Shown here: positions 1 to 12,000 of the stretch, one piece after another
Numbering within the stretch: the stretch's first letter is position 1
Layout: every line of letters starts with the position of its first letter
NCBI GenBank assembly: GCA_944323335.1
Contig: CALUSB010000006.1
Coordinates: 1-64,000 of the forward strand
DNA from: Candidatus Gastranaerophilales bacterium
GTDB lineage: Bacteria > Cyanobacteriota > Vampirovibrionia > Gastranaerophilales > Gastranaerophilaceae
Reading direction: 5' to 3'
Length of the DNA: 64,000 nt
Made by a program: the position numbers and the translations under genes
Notes under the pieces: generated by a model
Seen by the model: the letters and a program-made list of their open reading frames with translations, nothing else
The model's database searches: none
What the model was told of the DNA's origin: nothing

Positions 1-3000
1 TCTTCTGCAACAATAGCGCAGTCTTTGGGTTTTCTTGCTTCAAGAAGTTCTTCAACACGAGGAAGACCTTGAACGATGTCACCTGTTTTTTGTCTTTCAA
101 ATACAAGTGTTGCAAGCAAATCACCTCTTAGGATGAGTGCTGAGTTATCAACCTGCAAAAGCGTACCGGGGCTTATCAAGTGAGGTCTGCCTATTCTTAC
201 AGTCACTGATTTTGGTGTAACTTCAACTACTCTGCCTGAGCAAGTAGATTTTTCGCCTGATGAAGAAATAACTGCATCAAGTTTTACAAACTCGCCAACT
301 TTAACGGTAGCTTTTGATTTGATGTCGATTTTTCTTTCATAAGCGTCAGATACAAGAAGTAATCTTCTTAATTCTTTATCTGTTTGTTTAATACTTGCAA
401 TTGAGTCATTAACCGATAGAACTTGAGTTTTTGTAACAGGAGTTCTGGGTTCGATTATTTGACCGTTTTCCACAAGAAGTTCTGTTTGAGTAGAAGATAG
501 CATTCTTGAGCCTTCTTCTTGTTCACGACGAACAATGAGAGTTTCAAGAACAACAATCTTCAAGCTGCCGTTTTTATCAAGTTCAACAAGACCTTTTAAG
601 TGGCTTAAGTAGCCGCCCATTGAAAGAACCAATGAAGTTCTTGTAAGAACTGCACCGTCAAGGTTACGAACTCTTGCACCGTCTTTGAATTGCAATTGAG
701 TCAAAGGAACAATTTCAATTGAGTCATCTGTCGTATCAAACTTGATTGAAACGTCTTTCGGCTTAATTTCAAATCTTTGGATAGGCCTTATAAGTATTTG
801 AACTGATTTGTTTTCGATGTTGTCATCTTCAACGATATCTTCTGTTATTTCTTCGTCTAAATCATCAATTTCAAGTACATCAGAATCGTTTTCAACAATA
901 GTAACAATTGAATCAGCTTTTGCTTTAATGCCTGCCGCAACAATTGTACCTGCTTTAACAACTTCACCCTCATCAACTTTTAAGTCATTAATTGAATCAA
1001 GCGTATGAAGTTCACCGGGGCGGATAACAACTTCATGGATAATGTCGTTAAATTCTTTAATTTCAACAATACCGTCGATGTGAGTGTAGAGGTCTTTTAC
1101 AACTTCAGTACCGGCTTCAACGTATGTACCTGATTCAACAAGTTTTAGAGACGAATCTTTTGAAATTTGATGAATTTCTTCCGGTATAAATATCGCTTCA
1201 CCTGCTTTTGTTACAACTTGATTTTCATCAACTTCAACGCCGTTGTAGCGAATTTCACCTGAAGATTCTACTTTGTGCTCTTCATCAACAAGCTCGGCTA
1301 TTATCATACCGTTTTCAACCGTTGTATCAACGGGAGATTTAACGATATATTTTTCGCCTGTTTTATCAACTGTCCAGAATTGTTCTTTTTTAGTTTGTTC
1401 AAAAGTAGCGTTTGAAGGTTGAATTGAAGCGATAACGATAGTAAGTTCTTTACCTGCAACAATCTTTTTAATCTTTTTGCCTTCAAATTTAACTTCTTCA
1501 ACTTCCAAAGAATTACCGACTCTAACTTCACCGCCATGCTCAGAAACAATCAATGTTTCAGCGAGTTTTTCGCCTTTTTTGATTTTTTGACCGTCTGAAA
1601 CAAGAACTTTAGAACCGGCAGGAAGTGTATAAACATCTCCGCCTAAAACCCAAACAATGCCTGATTTGTTTGAAGTTCTTGAGATGTTGCCTTGTCTGTC
1701 TTTCTTTTCATCGGCTACAAAGTCTTCAAATACAACTTCACCCGAGATATCAGATGTGATATCTTTTGTAGCTTTTTCAGTAAGACGAGAACCGTCCCCT
1801 TTTGAAGCGGGTTCGTATTCGGCAATTTCTTGGCCTTTTTTAACTTCCATTCCTTGAGTAACATATATTTTTGCACCAGAAGGAACGTGAGCTTTTGTGA
1901 TATTGCCTTTTTTATCTTCGATTTCAATATCGACTTCTTTTATTGCAACTTGTACAACATCCCCGTGACGAGTTCTCAATTCACGAGTTTTAACCGCAGT
2001 TTTAACAGTACCGTCAACAGGTGACTCAACGTGCTTCATAGCACCTGAACCTTTAAATACACCACCTGTGTGGAATGTTCTCATTGTAAGCTGTGTACCG
2101 GGTTCACCGATTGACTGAGCGGCGATAATACCGATTGCTTCACCGATGTCTACAAGTTTTTGTGTTGTCATTGCCCAGCCGTAGCATTTTTGGCAAATAC
2201 CGTATTCAAGTTCGCAAGTAAGAGTTGAGCGAACGTCAACTTCTTTAAGTTTAAGTTCTTTAATTTTTGCCAAATCTTCACGGTTAACGGTTGTATTTTT
2301 AGTAACGATTACATTGCCGTCATTATCTAAAATATCTTGTGCTACAGTTCTGCCTAAAAGTCTGTCTTCAAGAGGAACAATTACCTCGTCACCATCCATG
2401 ATAGCCGTTAATTTAATGGATTTATTTGTATGGCAGTCTTCTTCACGGATGATAACATCTTGTGCTACGTCAACCAAACGACGTGTCAGATAACCTGAGT
2501 CAGCAGTTTTAAGCGCCGTATCTACAAGACCTTTACGTGCACCGTATGATGAGATGATGTATTCTGTAACAGACAAACCTTCTTTAAAGTTTGATTTAAT
2601 AGGCAAGTCGATAATCTGACCTTGTGCGTCTGCCATCAAACCACGCATACCGACAAGCTGTGATACCTGAGATAAGTTACCTCTCGCACCTGAGAATGCC
2701 ATCATATAAACGGGGTTTAATCTGTCAAAGTTTTCAACTACCTGCTCGGTAAGTTTTGCAGTTGTTTCAGACCAAGTGTCGATAACTTTTGTATATCTTT
2801 CAACTTCTGTAATCTCGCCTTTCATATAGCGGTAAGTTGACTCTTCAATTTGGTTTTGAGCTTCTTCCAAGAGTTGTTGTTTAACTTTAGGAACGCTCAA
2901 GTCATGAATTGAAATAGTCGTACCTGCTTTTGTTGCATATTTAAAACCTAAGTTTTTAAGGTTGTTTGCAAGTTCAGCAGTCTTAGCGCCGCCCCACTCA

Positions 3001-3107
3001 AGATAAATTTGAGAGAGGAGTTTTCTTAAGCCGCCTTTATCAACTATTCTGTTAATAAATTCAACAGTATGTTTTTTCTTTTTACTCTGCGGAGTTAACG
3101 TAGTCAT
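1..3107 (-). CDS. rpoC2: RNA polymerase beta-prime subunit, C-terminal half (RpoC2), 3' end outside window
   Basis: This is the C-terminal part of the split beta-prime subunit, which with RpoC1 forms the active-site half of RNA polymerase. I translated it from an ATG at 3107 (preceded by GAGGAAA) through the window edge, about 1035 codons, without interruption. Visible hallmarks are [19 protein letters not shown], the stretch [20 protein letters not shown], a Cys cluster ([13 protein letters not shown]), and [20 protein letters not shown] of the bridge/trigger region. A long region rich in beta-barrel-like hybrid motifs follows, as in the large cyanobacterial RpoC2 insertion. The last visible residues ([19 protein letters not shown]) belong to the conserved C-terminal part, so only a modest piece is missing. 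It lies 38 bp after rpoC1 in the rpoB-rpoC1-rpoC2 operon. Confidence 0.96.
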   Translation of the reverse strand, partial: MTTLTPQSKKKKHTVEFINRIVDKGGLRKLLSQIYLEWGGAKTAELANNLKNLGFKYATKAGTTISIHDLSVPKVKQQLLEEAQNQIEESTYRYMKGEITEVERYTKVIDTWSETTAKLTEQVVENFDRLNPVYMMAFSGARGNLSQVSQLVGMRGLMADAQGQIIDLPIKSNFKEGLSVTEYIISSYGARKGLVDTALKTADSGYLTRRLVDVAQDVIIREEDCHTNKSIKLTAIMDGDEVIVPLEDRLLGRTVAQDILDNDGNVIVTKNTTVNREDLAKIKELKLKEVDVRSTLTCELEYGICQKCYGWAMTTQKLVDIGEAIGIIAAQSIGEPGTQLTMRTFHTGGVFKGSGAMKHVESPVDGTVKTAVKTRELRTRHGDVVQVAIKEVDIEIEDKKGNITKAHVPSGAKIYVTQGMEVKKGQEIAEYEPASKGDGSRLTEKATKDITSDISGEVVFEDFVADEKKDRQGNISRTSNKSGIVWVLGGDVYTLPAGSKVLVSDGQKIKKGEKLAETLIVSEHGGEVRVGNSLEVEEVKFEGKKIKKIVAGKELTIVIASIQPSNATFEQTKKEQFWTVDKTGEKYIVKSPVDTTVENGMIIAELVDEEHKVESSGEIRYNGVEVDENQVVTKAGEAIFIPEEIHQISKDSSLKLVESGTYVEAGTEVVKDLYTHIDGIVEIKEFNDIIHEVVIRPGELHTLDSINDLKVDEGEVVKAGTIVAAGIKAKADSIVTIVENDSDVLEIDDLDEEITEDIVEDDNIENKSVQILIRPIQRFEIKPKDVSIKFDTTDDSIEIVPLTQLQFKDGARVRNLDGAVLTRTSLVLSMGGYLSHLKGLVELDKNGSLKIVVLETLIVRREQEEGSRMLSSTQTELLVENGQIIEPRTPVTKTQVLSVNDSIASIKQTDKELRRLLLVSDAYERKIDIKSKATVKVGEFVKLDAVISSSGEKSTCSGRVVEVTPKSVTVRIGRPHLISPGTLLQVDNSALILRGDLLATLVFERQKTGDIVQGLPRVEELLEARKPKDCAIVAE

Positions 3108-3145
3108 TTTTTATTGTTTCCTCATCATTTTTAATTACATTTACA

Positions 3146-4858
3146 TTAAGCAAGAATTGATTTACGAACTACTTCGTTAAATACGATTCTGCCGGGCGTG
3201 GTTTCTATTCTCTTTCCTTCATCGTCTCTTACAACGATTTTGTCGTGAAGCTTAACAATTCCTGATTCAAGAGCGGAAATTGCATCCATATAATCATGGA
3301 AATAACCTTTTACAGGAGCGTTTTCGTCTTTTAGAATTGTCAGATAGTAAATACCCAATACCATATCTTGAGATGGTGTAATGATAGGTTTACCTGTAGC
3401 AGGAGCAAGAATGTTGTTTGTAGCAAGCATTAACATTCTGGCTTCAGCTTGAGCTTCAATTGAGAGAGGTACGTGAACAGCCATTTGGTCACCGTCGAAG
3501 TCAGCGTTAAACGCTGTACATACAAGCGGGTGAAGCTGAATAGCACGACCTTCTACAAGAATAGGTTCAAATGCTTGAATACCGAGTCTGTGAAGGGTGG
3601 GGGCACGGTTTAACATAACGGGGTGTCCGTCAACCACTTCTTCCAATATATCCCATACAATGGGCTCTGAACGCTCAATTTTCTTCTTAGCTGATTTAAT
3701 ATTTTGAACCAAGCCGCGTTCAATTAATTTATTAACAACAAAAGGTTTAAACAATTCAATTGCCATTTCTTTAGGCAAACCGCATTGATTTAGACTTAAC
3801 TGAGGACCTACAACGATAACCGAACGGCCTGAGTAGTCAACACGTTTACCCAATAGGTTTTGTCTGAAACGACCTTGTTTACCTTCGATAATATTTGATA
3901 AAGATTTAAGAGGTCTTGAGTTAGGCCCTACAACCGTTCTGCCGCGTCTGCCGTTATCAATCAAAGCGTCAACGGCTTCTTGAAGCATACGTTTTTCGTT
4001 ACGTACGATAATCTCGGGAGCGCCCATTTCAAGCAGTCTTAAAAGACGGTTGTTACGGTTAATAACACGTCTGTATAAGTCGTTTAAGTCAGATGTTGCA
4101 AAACGTCCGCCGTCTAATTGCACCATAGGACGCAAATCCGGAGGAGTTATGGGAAGAACATCCATAATAAACCAAGTGGGCTCAGTTCCAGATTCAATTA
4201 AAGATTCAACAAGTCTTAATCTTTTGATTAATTTTGCTCTCTTTTGAACAGAACCGCCTGCAGCGTCAAGCTCAGAGCGAATTTCTTCAGCAAGTTCGGT
4301 GAGTTTTATTTCAGATAAAAGGTCTTTAATAACTTCAGCACCTATGCCTACTTTAAGAGTAGAATCTTCATTTTCAAGAATGTAGTCTTCGTATTCTTCT
4401 TCAGATAGAAGTTGGAACTTTTTAAAGGGGCTTTCGCCGCCGTCAACTACAACGTAGTTATTAAAGTATATGATTTGTTCCAAATCTTTTAAAGTCATAT
4501 CAAGAAGTAAGCCAAGGTATGAGGGAATACCTTTTAAGAACCATATGTGAGATACGGGAGCTGCAAGCTTGATGTGACCCATACGGTGACGACGCACTTT
4601 AGAGTCTGTAACTTCTACGCCGCAGCGTTCGCATATGATACCTTTGTGGCGTACTCTTTTATACTTACCGCAGTAACATTCCCAGTCTTTTGAAGGCCCG
4701 AAGATTCTTTCGCAAAACAGACCGTCGCGTTCGGGTTTTAATGTACGGTAGTTAATTGTTTCGGGTTTTGTAACCTCGCCGTAAGACCATTTCAATATGC
4801 GCTCGGGAGAGGCAATTGAAATTCTTATATAATCGAAATAATCAATACTAGTAGACAA
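3146..4858 (-). CDS. rpoC1: RNA polymerase beta-prime subunit, N-terminal half (RpoC1/gamma)
   Basis: This 570-residue protein is the N-terminal half of beta-prime. It carries the zinc ribbon ([20 protein letters not shown], residues about 61-80), the clamp and rudder region, and the catalytic Mg-binding loop [15 protein letters not shown]. It ends soon after the active-site domain ([10 protein letters not shown]), where cyanobacterial gamma subunits also end, so the split is genuine and not a frameshift: the next gene has its own start and ribosome-binding site. The start is a TTG at 4858 placed 8 nt after GGAG. It follows rpoB by 36 bp and is slightly shorter than the roughly 620 residues I recall for cyanobacterial RpoC1. 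Confidence 0.97.
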   Translation of the reverse strand: MSTSIDYFDYIRISIASPERILKWSYGEVTKPETINYRTLKPERDGLFCERIFGPSKDWECYCGKYKRVRHKGIICERCGVEVTDSKVRRHRMGHIKLAAPVSHIWFLKGIPSYLGLLLDMTLKDLEQIIYFNNYVVVDGGESPFKKFQLLSEEEYEDYILENEDSTLKVGIGAEVIKDLLSEIKLTELAEEIRSELDAAGGSVQKRAKLIKRLRLVESLIESGTEPTWFIMDVLPITPPDLRPMVQLDGGRFATSDLNDLYRRVINRNNRLLRLLEMGAPEIIVRNEKRMLQEAVDALIDNGRRGRTVVGPNSRPLKSLSNIIEGKQGRFRQNLLGKRVDYSGRSVIVVGPQLSLNQCGLPKEMAIELFKPFVVNKLIERGLVQNIKSAKKKIERSEPIVWDILEEVVDGHPVMLNRAPTLHRLGIQAFEPILVEGRAIQLHPLVCTAFNADFDGDQMAVHVPLSIEAQAEARMLMLATNNILAPATGKPIITPSQDMVLGIYYLTILKDENAPVKGYFHDYMDAISALESGIVKLHDKIVVRDDEGKRIETTPGRIVFNEVVRKSILA

Positions 4859-4894
4859 CTTTTATTCTCCTTAACTGTTGTTTATTATCTTTAA

Positions 4895-7800
4895 TTAGTC
4901 TTTAAAACTTGTCGGAGTTTCAAAGAAGTTGATGTTGAGAAGTTCACTGTCCATATCGGATAAGACTCTCTTAGGTGCTGATTTTCTTAAATCATCAGTA
5001 TCTGACATCAAGTCGACCTCTTCGCCGCCTTTTTTAGAAACAGCGATATCTAAGCCGATACTTTGAAGTTCGCGAACAAGAACTTTAAATGACTCGGGAA
5101 TACCCGGACGAGGTATATTATCACCTTTAACAATAGCTTCATAAGCGCGGCTTCTTCCGTTAACATCATCTGATTTGATTGTTAACATTTCTTGAAGAGT
5201 ATAAGCTGCACCATAAGCTTCAAGTGCCCAAACTTCCATTTCACCGAATCTTTGACCGCCGAACTGTGCTTTACCACCCAGAGGCTGTTGAGTAACGAGT
5301 GAATAAGGACCTGTTGAGCGAGCGTGAATTTTATCGTCAACAAGGTGAACAAGTTTCAATATATATGAAAGACCAACGGCAACAGGTTCATCAAACGGTT
5401 CACCCGTTCTACCGTCGTAAAGTGTAACTTTACCGTCTTCTCTAACCCAATCGCAGCCTGATTCTTTAATACCTTTAAGAAGTTCTTCTTTAGTTGCAAT
5501 TTCAGACTGGTTAGGCCCGTACATTTCATCAAATGACGGAGCTTCGTAGTAATTTCCTGTCAAGTATGCAGCCAAACCTAAAAGCAATTCGTAAGTTTGA
5601 CCTACGTTCATACGAGAAGGAACACCCAGCGGGTTAAGAACAATATCAAGCGGAGTACCATCAGGCAAGAAAGGCATATCCTCTTTAGGTAATATTCTTG
5701 AAACAATACCTTTGTTACCGTGGCGACCTGATAGTTTATCACCGACTGAGATTTTACGTTTTTGTGCAATATAAACACGAATTACTGTATTAGCACCGGG
5801 CGGAAGCTCATCTCCCTTTTCTCTGTCAAATACTTTAACGTCAACTACCCTACCGCCTTCGCCGTGAGGAACACGAAGAGAATTGTCTTTAACGTCACGT
5901 GCTTTTTCTGCAAATATTGCACGAAGAAGTTTTTCTTCCGGAGGATGTTCGGATTCACCCTTAGGTGTAATCTTACCAACCAAAATATCATCAGCGTAAA
6001 CTCTTGCACCGATTCTAACGATACCGCGCTCATCCAAGTGTCTGATTGAATCTTCAGATACGTTAGGAACTTCACGGGTAATTTCTTCAGGGCCGAGTTT
6101 TGTCTGACGTGCATCTATTTCAAGTTTTTCAATGTGAACTGATGTAAATACATCGTCATGAACAAGTCTTTCGCTCAATAAGATAGCATCCTCGAAGTTA
6201 TATCCTTCCCAAGGCATATAAGCAACAAGAACGTTTTTACCAAGTGCCAATTCACCTTGGTGAGTAGAAGCACCGTCTGCTATTACATCACCTGCTTTAA
6301 CCTTATCGCCTGCGCGAACTATAGGTCTTTGGTTAATACAAGTGTCTTGGTTTGAACGAACGTATTTTAGTAAAGGATATTGGTAAATCTTGCCGTCATC
6401 ACCTTTAATGTGGACTTCTTCACCAACAACTCTTATAACTTCACCGTCTACTTCAGAACAAGTTACCATGCAAGAGTCTTTTGCTGCACGTTTTTCAAGA
6501 CCCGTACCTACAACAGGACGTTGTGTTACAAGAAGAGGAACGGCTTGACGTTGCATGTTTGAACCCATCAGCGCACGGTTAGCATCGTCGTGTTCAATAA
6601 ACGGTATCAAAGAAGTAGCAACTGATATTATCTGAATCGGGCAAACACCGACGTAGTCGACTTTTTTAGATTCACCCATTGTAAATTCAGACCTGTAACG
6701 AACAGGAACATATTCTTCTTTTATACTTCTGTCAGGATTTAATTGAATATCAGCAGGTGCTACACGGTAGTTTTCGTCTTCATCTGCAGTTAAGTAGTGA
6801 ACTTCATCAGTTACAACACCGTCTTTTACAACGAAGAAAGGTGTTTCGATAAAACCATAGTCGTTAACACGAGCATGTGTTGCAAGTGAACCGATAAGAC
6901 CTGCGTTAGGGCCTTCAGGAGTTTCAACCGGGCAAATACGACCATAGTGAGAAGGGTGAATGTCACGAACCGCAAAACCTGCACGTTCTCTCATCAAACC
7001 GCCGGGGCCAAGAGCCGAGATACGTCTTTTGTGAGTAAGTTCGGCAAGCGGGTTTGTTTGGTCCATAAACTGTGATAACTGTGAAGAACCAAAGAATTCT
7101 TTTAAAGATGCCACAAGGGGCTTAGTATTTAAAAGATTCAAAGGTGTAAGAGTTTCACTGTCTTGCAGTGTCATTCTTTCTTTAACTATTCTTTCAATTC
7201 TTGATAAACCTACTCTGAATTGGTTTTGTAGCAATTCACCGACCGAACGGATACGACGGTTGCCCAAGTGGTCGATATCATCAAGAACGCCTTCATCGTA
7301 TGTAAGGTTAATTAAGTATTCAATACCCGCAACGATATCTTGAACAGTGATTGTTCTTTGTGTTTCAGGCAGGTTGAGACCCAATTTTTTGTTTAATTTG
7401 TAACGGCCAACCTTACCGATGTCATATTTTTTCTCATCAAAGAAGCGAGCTTCTAAAATTGAGCGGCCGCCTGCAGCTGATGCAGGGTCACCGGGGCGAA
7501 GTTTTTTATAAACTTCAATAAGAGCTTCATCTGTTGAGTTTGTTGTATCTTTTTCAAGAGTTTTCTTTAAGAATTCAAAGTGAGTAAATAAAGTTTCCAT
7601 TTCAACAGGTGTAATACCCAACGCTTTAAGAAGCGTTGTAGCAAGGATTTTTCTGTTTTTATCAATTTTTACGTACACAAGGTCGTTAGAATCTGTTTCA
7701 ATCTTCATCCAAGCACCGCGGTTAGGAATTAATGTAGCGTTGTAAAGACGTTTACCTGTGGGAGAAACTTCTTTTTTATAGTAAATACCGGGAGAACGAA

Positions 7801-8209
7801 CGATTTGAGAAACAATAACACGTTCCGCACCGTTTACAATGAATGTACCTTTATCAGTCATTGTAGGAATGTCGCCAATGTAGACTTCCTGTTCTTTAAT
7901 TTCCCCGCTATCACGGTTAACAAGACGCATCATAACGCGCAATTGCTTAGCGTAAGTAGCGTCATGAATACGAGCTTCTTCTATTGTATATTTGGGGTTA
8001 TCAAATGTGTAATTAGGTAAGAAATGCAGCTCAAGTCTGCCTGTGTAGTCTTTAATAGGCGAAAAAGAAAGGAACTCTTCCTTTAAACCTTCTTTTAAAA
8101 ACCACTCAAACGACTTTTTCTGAATTTCAATCAAGTCGGGTAAATCCTTAAGGCGTGTTTCGGGTATGCCCATAGGAGTAACTCGGTTCGCATATTTTGT
8201 TGTTGACAT
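4895..8209 (-). CDS. rpoB: RNA polymerase beta subunit
   Basis: This 1104-residue protein is the beta subunit of RNA polymerase, the usual length for cyanobacterial-type RpoB without large insertions. Recognisable blocks include the fork/rifampicin region ([23 protein letters not shown]), [35 protein letters not shown], and the C-terminal [17 protein letters not shown] and [23 protein letters not shown]. The ATG at 8209 is preceded by AGAGG. It is first in an operon with rpoC1 and rpoC2. No rplJ or rplL gene lies upstream; the next gene is divergent, so the operon is separate from the L7/L12 cluster, as in cyanobacteria. Confidence 0.98.
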   Translation of the reverse strand: MSTTKYANRVTPMGIPETRLKDLPDLIEIQKKSFEWFLKEGLKEEFLSFSPIKDYTGRLELHFLPNYTFDNPKYTIEEARIHDATYAKQLRVMMRLVNRDSGEIKEQEVYIGDIPTMTDKGTFIVNGAERVIVSQIVRSPGIYYKKEVSPTGKRLYNATLIPNRGAWMKIETDSNDLVYVKIDKNRKILATTLLKALGITPVEMETLFTHFEFLKKTLEKDTTNSTDEALIEVYKKLRPGDPASAAGGRSILEARFFDEKKYDIGKVGRYKLNKKLGLNLPETQRTITVQDIVAGIEYLINLTYDEGVLDDIDHLGNRRIRSVGELLQNQFRVGLSRIERIVKERMTLQDSETLTPLNLLNTKPLVASLKEFFGSSQLSQFMDQTNPLAELTHKRRISALGPGGLMRERAGFAVRDIHPSHYGRICPVETPEGPNAGLIGSLATHARVNDYGFIETPFFVVKDGVVTDEVHYLTADEDENYRVAPADIQLNPDRSIKEEYVPVRYRSEFTMGESKKVDYVGVCPIQIISVATSLIPFIEHDDANRALMGSNMQRQAVPLLVTQRPVVGTGLEKRAAKDSCMVTCSEVDGEVIRVVGEEVHIKGDDGKIYQYPLLKYVRSNQDTCINQRPIVRAGDKVKAGDVIADGASTHQGELALGKNVLVAYMPWEGYNFEDAILLSERLVHDDVFTSVHIEKLEIDARQTKLGPEEITREVPNVSEDSIRHLDERGIVRIGARVYADDILVGKITPKGESEHPPEEKLLRAIFAEKARDVKDNSLRVPHGEGGRVVDVKVFDREKGDELPPGANTVIRVYIAQKRKISVGDKLSGRHGNKGIVSRILPKEDMPFLPDGTPLDIVLNPLGVPSRMNVGQTYELLLGLAAYLTGNYYEAPSFDEMYGPNQSEIATKEELLKGIKESGCDWVREDGKVTLYDGRTGEPFDEPVAVGLSYILKLVHLVDDKIHARSTGPYSLVTQQPLGGKAQFGGQRFGEMEVWALEAYGAAYTLQEMLTIKSDDVNGRSRAYEAIVKGDNIPRPGIPESFKVLVRELQSIGLDIAVSKKGGEEVDLMSDTDDLRKSAPKRVLSDMDSELLNINFFETPTSFKD

Positions 8210-8378
8210 CTAAGTACCTCTAATATATGTAATTACAATTAAATTTTAAAACAGCTGTTAATGGTATAATTCTTTCTTGAACTTAAATTTTGCAAAAAAT
8301 GATTTTTTCCCATCCTGCAATATCCTAGTCAGACATACTAAATCATATCTGCTAAATACCGCCAGTCAAGAGCAAAAT

Positions 8379-8408
8379 TTTACATATCTTTACATTTTAT
8401 GGTAAAAT
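8379..8408 (+). promoter_or_regulatory. candidate sigma-70 promoter for the secreted 218-aa gene
   Basis: TTTACA at 8379-8384 and TAAAAT at 8403-8408 are 18 nt apart, about 20 nt before the AAGGAA ribosome-binding site and ATG at 8430. The surrounding 220-bp divergent gap is AT-rich and must also hold the rpoB promoter, which I could not place with confidence. Confidence 0.35.
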
Positions 8409-8429
8409 TTTAATAAGGAATTTTATTCA

Positions 8430-9086
8430 ATGAAAAAAATAATACTCATAGCAACATTTTTACTCATATTCACACTTAAATCAAACGCCGATGTCACCCC
8501 TCAGTACTTGGGTTCTGTTAATCACTGGGGTATTGGTGTAGCACAAGTGGGCAAAGATATAAAAATTTATGACACAAATGAAAAAAATGCCAAGCTTGAA
8601 GCCAATATCATTTGGAATGAATTTGGCAAAGTTGAGTGCAAAAACACTAAAATGAACTGCGAAGGACGCGAGATGTTCCTTGGTTTTGCACCTGAAAATT
8701 CTGTAGCGCTTTTCTCTGTTGAAGATGAAACCGATGATTGGATAAAAATCTGCTATAACCAAAAACGCAAACTCTTTGGCTGGATTAAAAAAGACAAAGA
8801 CACAAAATACCTCAGCTGGAGCGAGTTTTTAATAAGTTATGGCAGAAAATACGGCATGTATTTATTTAGAGATGTGCCGAAAGATTTTAAAAGGCTATAT
8901 GCCGCGCCAAACATTGAAAGCGGTTGTGTGGACAGTTTCTTTCTTGCAAATCATATAAGCCCGTGGCTTGTAAGCGGCAACTGGGTTCTTGTAAAAGTTG
9001 AAAATTATGACGATAAACAAAAAACCGGCTGGCTTCGTTTCAGAAGCGACACCGGCCGGCTTTTTGGTTTTGTAAATTTAAAGTAA
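8430..9086 (+). CDS. secreted protein of unknown function, possibly SH3-like
   Basis: This 218-residue protein has a clear Sec signal peptide (MKKIILIATFLLIFTLKSNA, cleavage near residue 20). The mature part is rich in Trp, Tyr and Gly and has repeated short beta patterns ending in GWI and GWLR, reminiscent of bacterial SH3-like domains, though I cannot name a family. Six cysteines in the mature part would allow disulfides. The start has AAGGAA 9 nt upstream. It is divergent from rpoB, and its stop abuts the stop of the convergent GH13 gene with no gap. Periplasmic or cell-envelope location is inferred from the signal peptide only. Confidence 0.8.
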   Translation: MKKIILIATFLLIFTLKSNADVTPQYLGSVNHWGIGVAQVGKDIKIYDTNEKNAKLEANIIWNEFGKVECKNTKMNCEGREMFLGFAPENSVALFSVEDETDDWIKICYNQKRKLFGWIKKDKDTKYLSWSEFLISYGRKYGMYLFRDVPKDFKRLYAAPNIESGCVDSFFLANHISPWLVSGNWVLVKVENYDDKQKTGWLRFRSDTGRLFGFVNLK

Positions 9087-12000
9087 TTATGCCGCAAAAA
9101 ATCTGCTCATAATTTCCTGATGAGACACTTTGCCTATATTTACGGGTTTATAGAAAGTTGTTACGGTATCATCAATAACAATTTTTTTATTGTCTTCACG
9201 TCTCAGCTTACCGTCAGATACAATATATTTAACCGGGCTGCCGTTAGAATCAACTTCATCGACAAATTTTCCGCCGATATAGTTTCCGTTCTTATCGTAT
9301 TCTTTTTGGTAAACCTTTCTGTATAAATAGCTTTTATCAGTAAGGTATTGAACACCATCTTCATCTTTAAGGTTTATACTTAACACTTCTGTTTTTTCGT
9401 CCTCATTCATCTTTGAATGAGGGTCTTTTGTCATGCCGACATTTGAGAATACGTGCAATACATTTGAGCCTTTATCGTCATATTTAAGAATTGCATAAAG
9501 GTCATTTGTGCCCTGAGGAAGCGAAATAGGCATACCGCCTGCAATGGCAGATAGTCCATATTGTTTATACAAACCGGCGCTTGCCTGCATTCTGTCATAG
9601 TACTCGCGTATTTCCGGTTTATATTCTTTTGAATCCCTTTGTATCCATTCATGGTGAACCAAGTTCCTGTTTGCAACAGAAATATTCTTTGAAGCATATT
9701 CATAACCGGTTGAGCCCATATTATCTCCTGCAAAGAAGAACGGCACACCTGTTATAGAATTTAGAAAATCTGACATTTTTGTCATTTTTTGAAGTGCAGG
9801 CTCCATAGCAGTTTTAAACACCGCATCTTGAAGCTTTTTACTTTCTTCATCACTGAACCATTCTTCTTCGCGACAACCGGCAATGTATTTTGCCTGTTCC
9901 ATAACATCTTTTATGGATATATCAAACGGATTTTGACCGAATGATTCTGCACGAAGATAATCGGGATGGATTTTTGTTTTAAATTCGCCCAAGGCTAAAT
10001 CCGCTATTGCTTCATTTATTATTTCAAGTTTTTCGGGTTTAAATTTTAACTCTTCGGCAAAAGCCTTTCTCAAAAAGTCAGCCACCACAACTGCTTTTGA
10101 GCTAATTTTATCATAATTCTCGGGCTCTTCACCAAATACTCTTTCTGCAGCTTGTTTTGCACGTTTTATGTCATCTTCGTTTGTATCCGAACCGGAATTA
10201 ATACCAAATCTAGAAAGATATGCACCCATATCAAGCGCAAGACAGAAAGGTGCAAGAGGTTTATCATGGTTATCCACAAATATATGACTGTGAGTCAAAT
10301 ACAGCAAAGGACCTGATTTAAGGAAATTCTCAATATTAGTCTTGAGTGAGTCCATATTTGCAAAGTCACCCGTAATATTGCCCTTTTCAAAATTTTGACC
10401 AAACAAATTAGGTGTAAATCCAAAAAATACAGAGTAATTTGAGCCTGTTGTAGCACCTGTTTTTTCATAGAACATACGCTCTGCTGTTACATGGTTTTTA
10501 TATTTACCCCAATCCTGTGCCATAAGCTGGCCTGCAAGTTCATTTATTTCAGTTTCGCTTGCACCTTCACCAAGAGTTGCCGCAGCTTCATTTCTGTAAT
10601 TTTTATTACCTTCATAAAAACTGTAAAGGTCTGTTACCTCAGCAATAATATAAGATGAGGGGTTGATTGCTCTAACATTTTTAATAAATTCACCCCAAAA
10701 TTCTATAACGTCGTCCCAAGAATCTTCAAATGTTCTTAGGCCGTTTCTGTTGGTATTTAAGTCACCTATATCTTTAGCCGCGTCAAATCGCCAGTTCAAA
10801 CCACCGCCAGTAAGTTTCAGAAGGCTCTCAGCCATTTGAAATCCGTCAAGCTTATACTTGCTTACATCAGTACTTGCAATTTGTTCAACCAAATCAGTTT
10901 GCTGACCGTATATTGCAGATTCCCTGTCTAATCTCTTGTATATAATTTTACCCAATTGGAGCGCTTCGTCTTTGAAATTTCCTGAGGGCATAACACCTGC
11001 TTCATATTGAGAGCGTTCTCTCATAGCTTTTGAAACCTTGAGCATACCATCTTTTGAATCAATATAAGCGCTATCTTGAGGGAACATCGCCTTTAATACG
11101 GCATAACTTAAAATCCTTGGAGCAAGAATATTTGCCATATACTGACCGTAAGTTGTAAGTTTTACGCCGTTGTTTGCTTCTTCGGGCCTGTTTTTTTCAG
11201 TTGATAATACATCGTTTACTTCACTTGAAGGCTCAATTATGGCTTCAGGTGTACAACCGTCAAGTCTTCTTAGGGTTTCTATGGTGAAATTAAATAGTCT
11301 GTTCTTAACTTGCGGTGTTTTCATATACTCTGCAAACTCGGGCATAGAAAAAATTGCTTGAATTTGCGGAGAAACATCAAGCGTTTCAAATCTGAAATTA
11401 TCTATAATATTGTTAATATGAGCCTTTGCACTTACCACAAGAGCATTTGAATTTGGCTCATCAGAGCAGGCTCTCTCAAGAGCAAGTTGGAGTTCTTGAG
11501 ATGTAACACCATTTTTTTCGGCAATTTGTGCAACAAGTTTTCTGCCCTTTTCGCCTTTGGAGAAACACTGTGTAAGATATTCAAATAAAGAATCATGGGC
11601 AAATTGAGTCCAATATGTTGCAACAGAGTATAAATGCTCCCTTGCATTATAATATCCTTCAACATTACCCTCCAAAATGTTAGGGTTTGAAAGATTCATT
11701 TTAACAAGGTCAACATTACCATCCCAGAAGTTTGCGCCGCCTGAACGACCTTTTCTTACTATGTCATAGTTTTTAAAAGAAAAGAATGAATCAAGCTTAT
11801 CCTTAATCTCGGGGTCATTAAGCATTTTGCGGGAATATCCGCTAAATCTTTGGCGAACACTCTTATCCGTATAATCAAGTTCAAAATAATACGGAAGAAC
11901 AGAGTCCTGATGAGTTGTTATATCAAAATGGTCTTTTGGATTAGAATTTGCATACCTTTTAATAAGATTTTTTGAATCAAACTGCTGGTCTTTACTTGCC

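Noticed and set aside
808-2024. Several plus-strand open frames opposite rpoC2
   Set aside because: They are Ser/Phe-rich antisense shadows of the uninterrupted rpoC2 frame, with no ribosome-binding sites.
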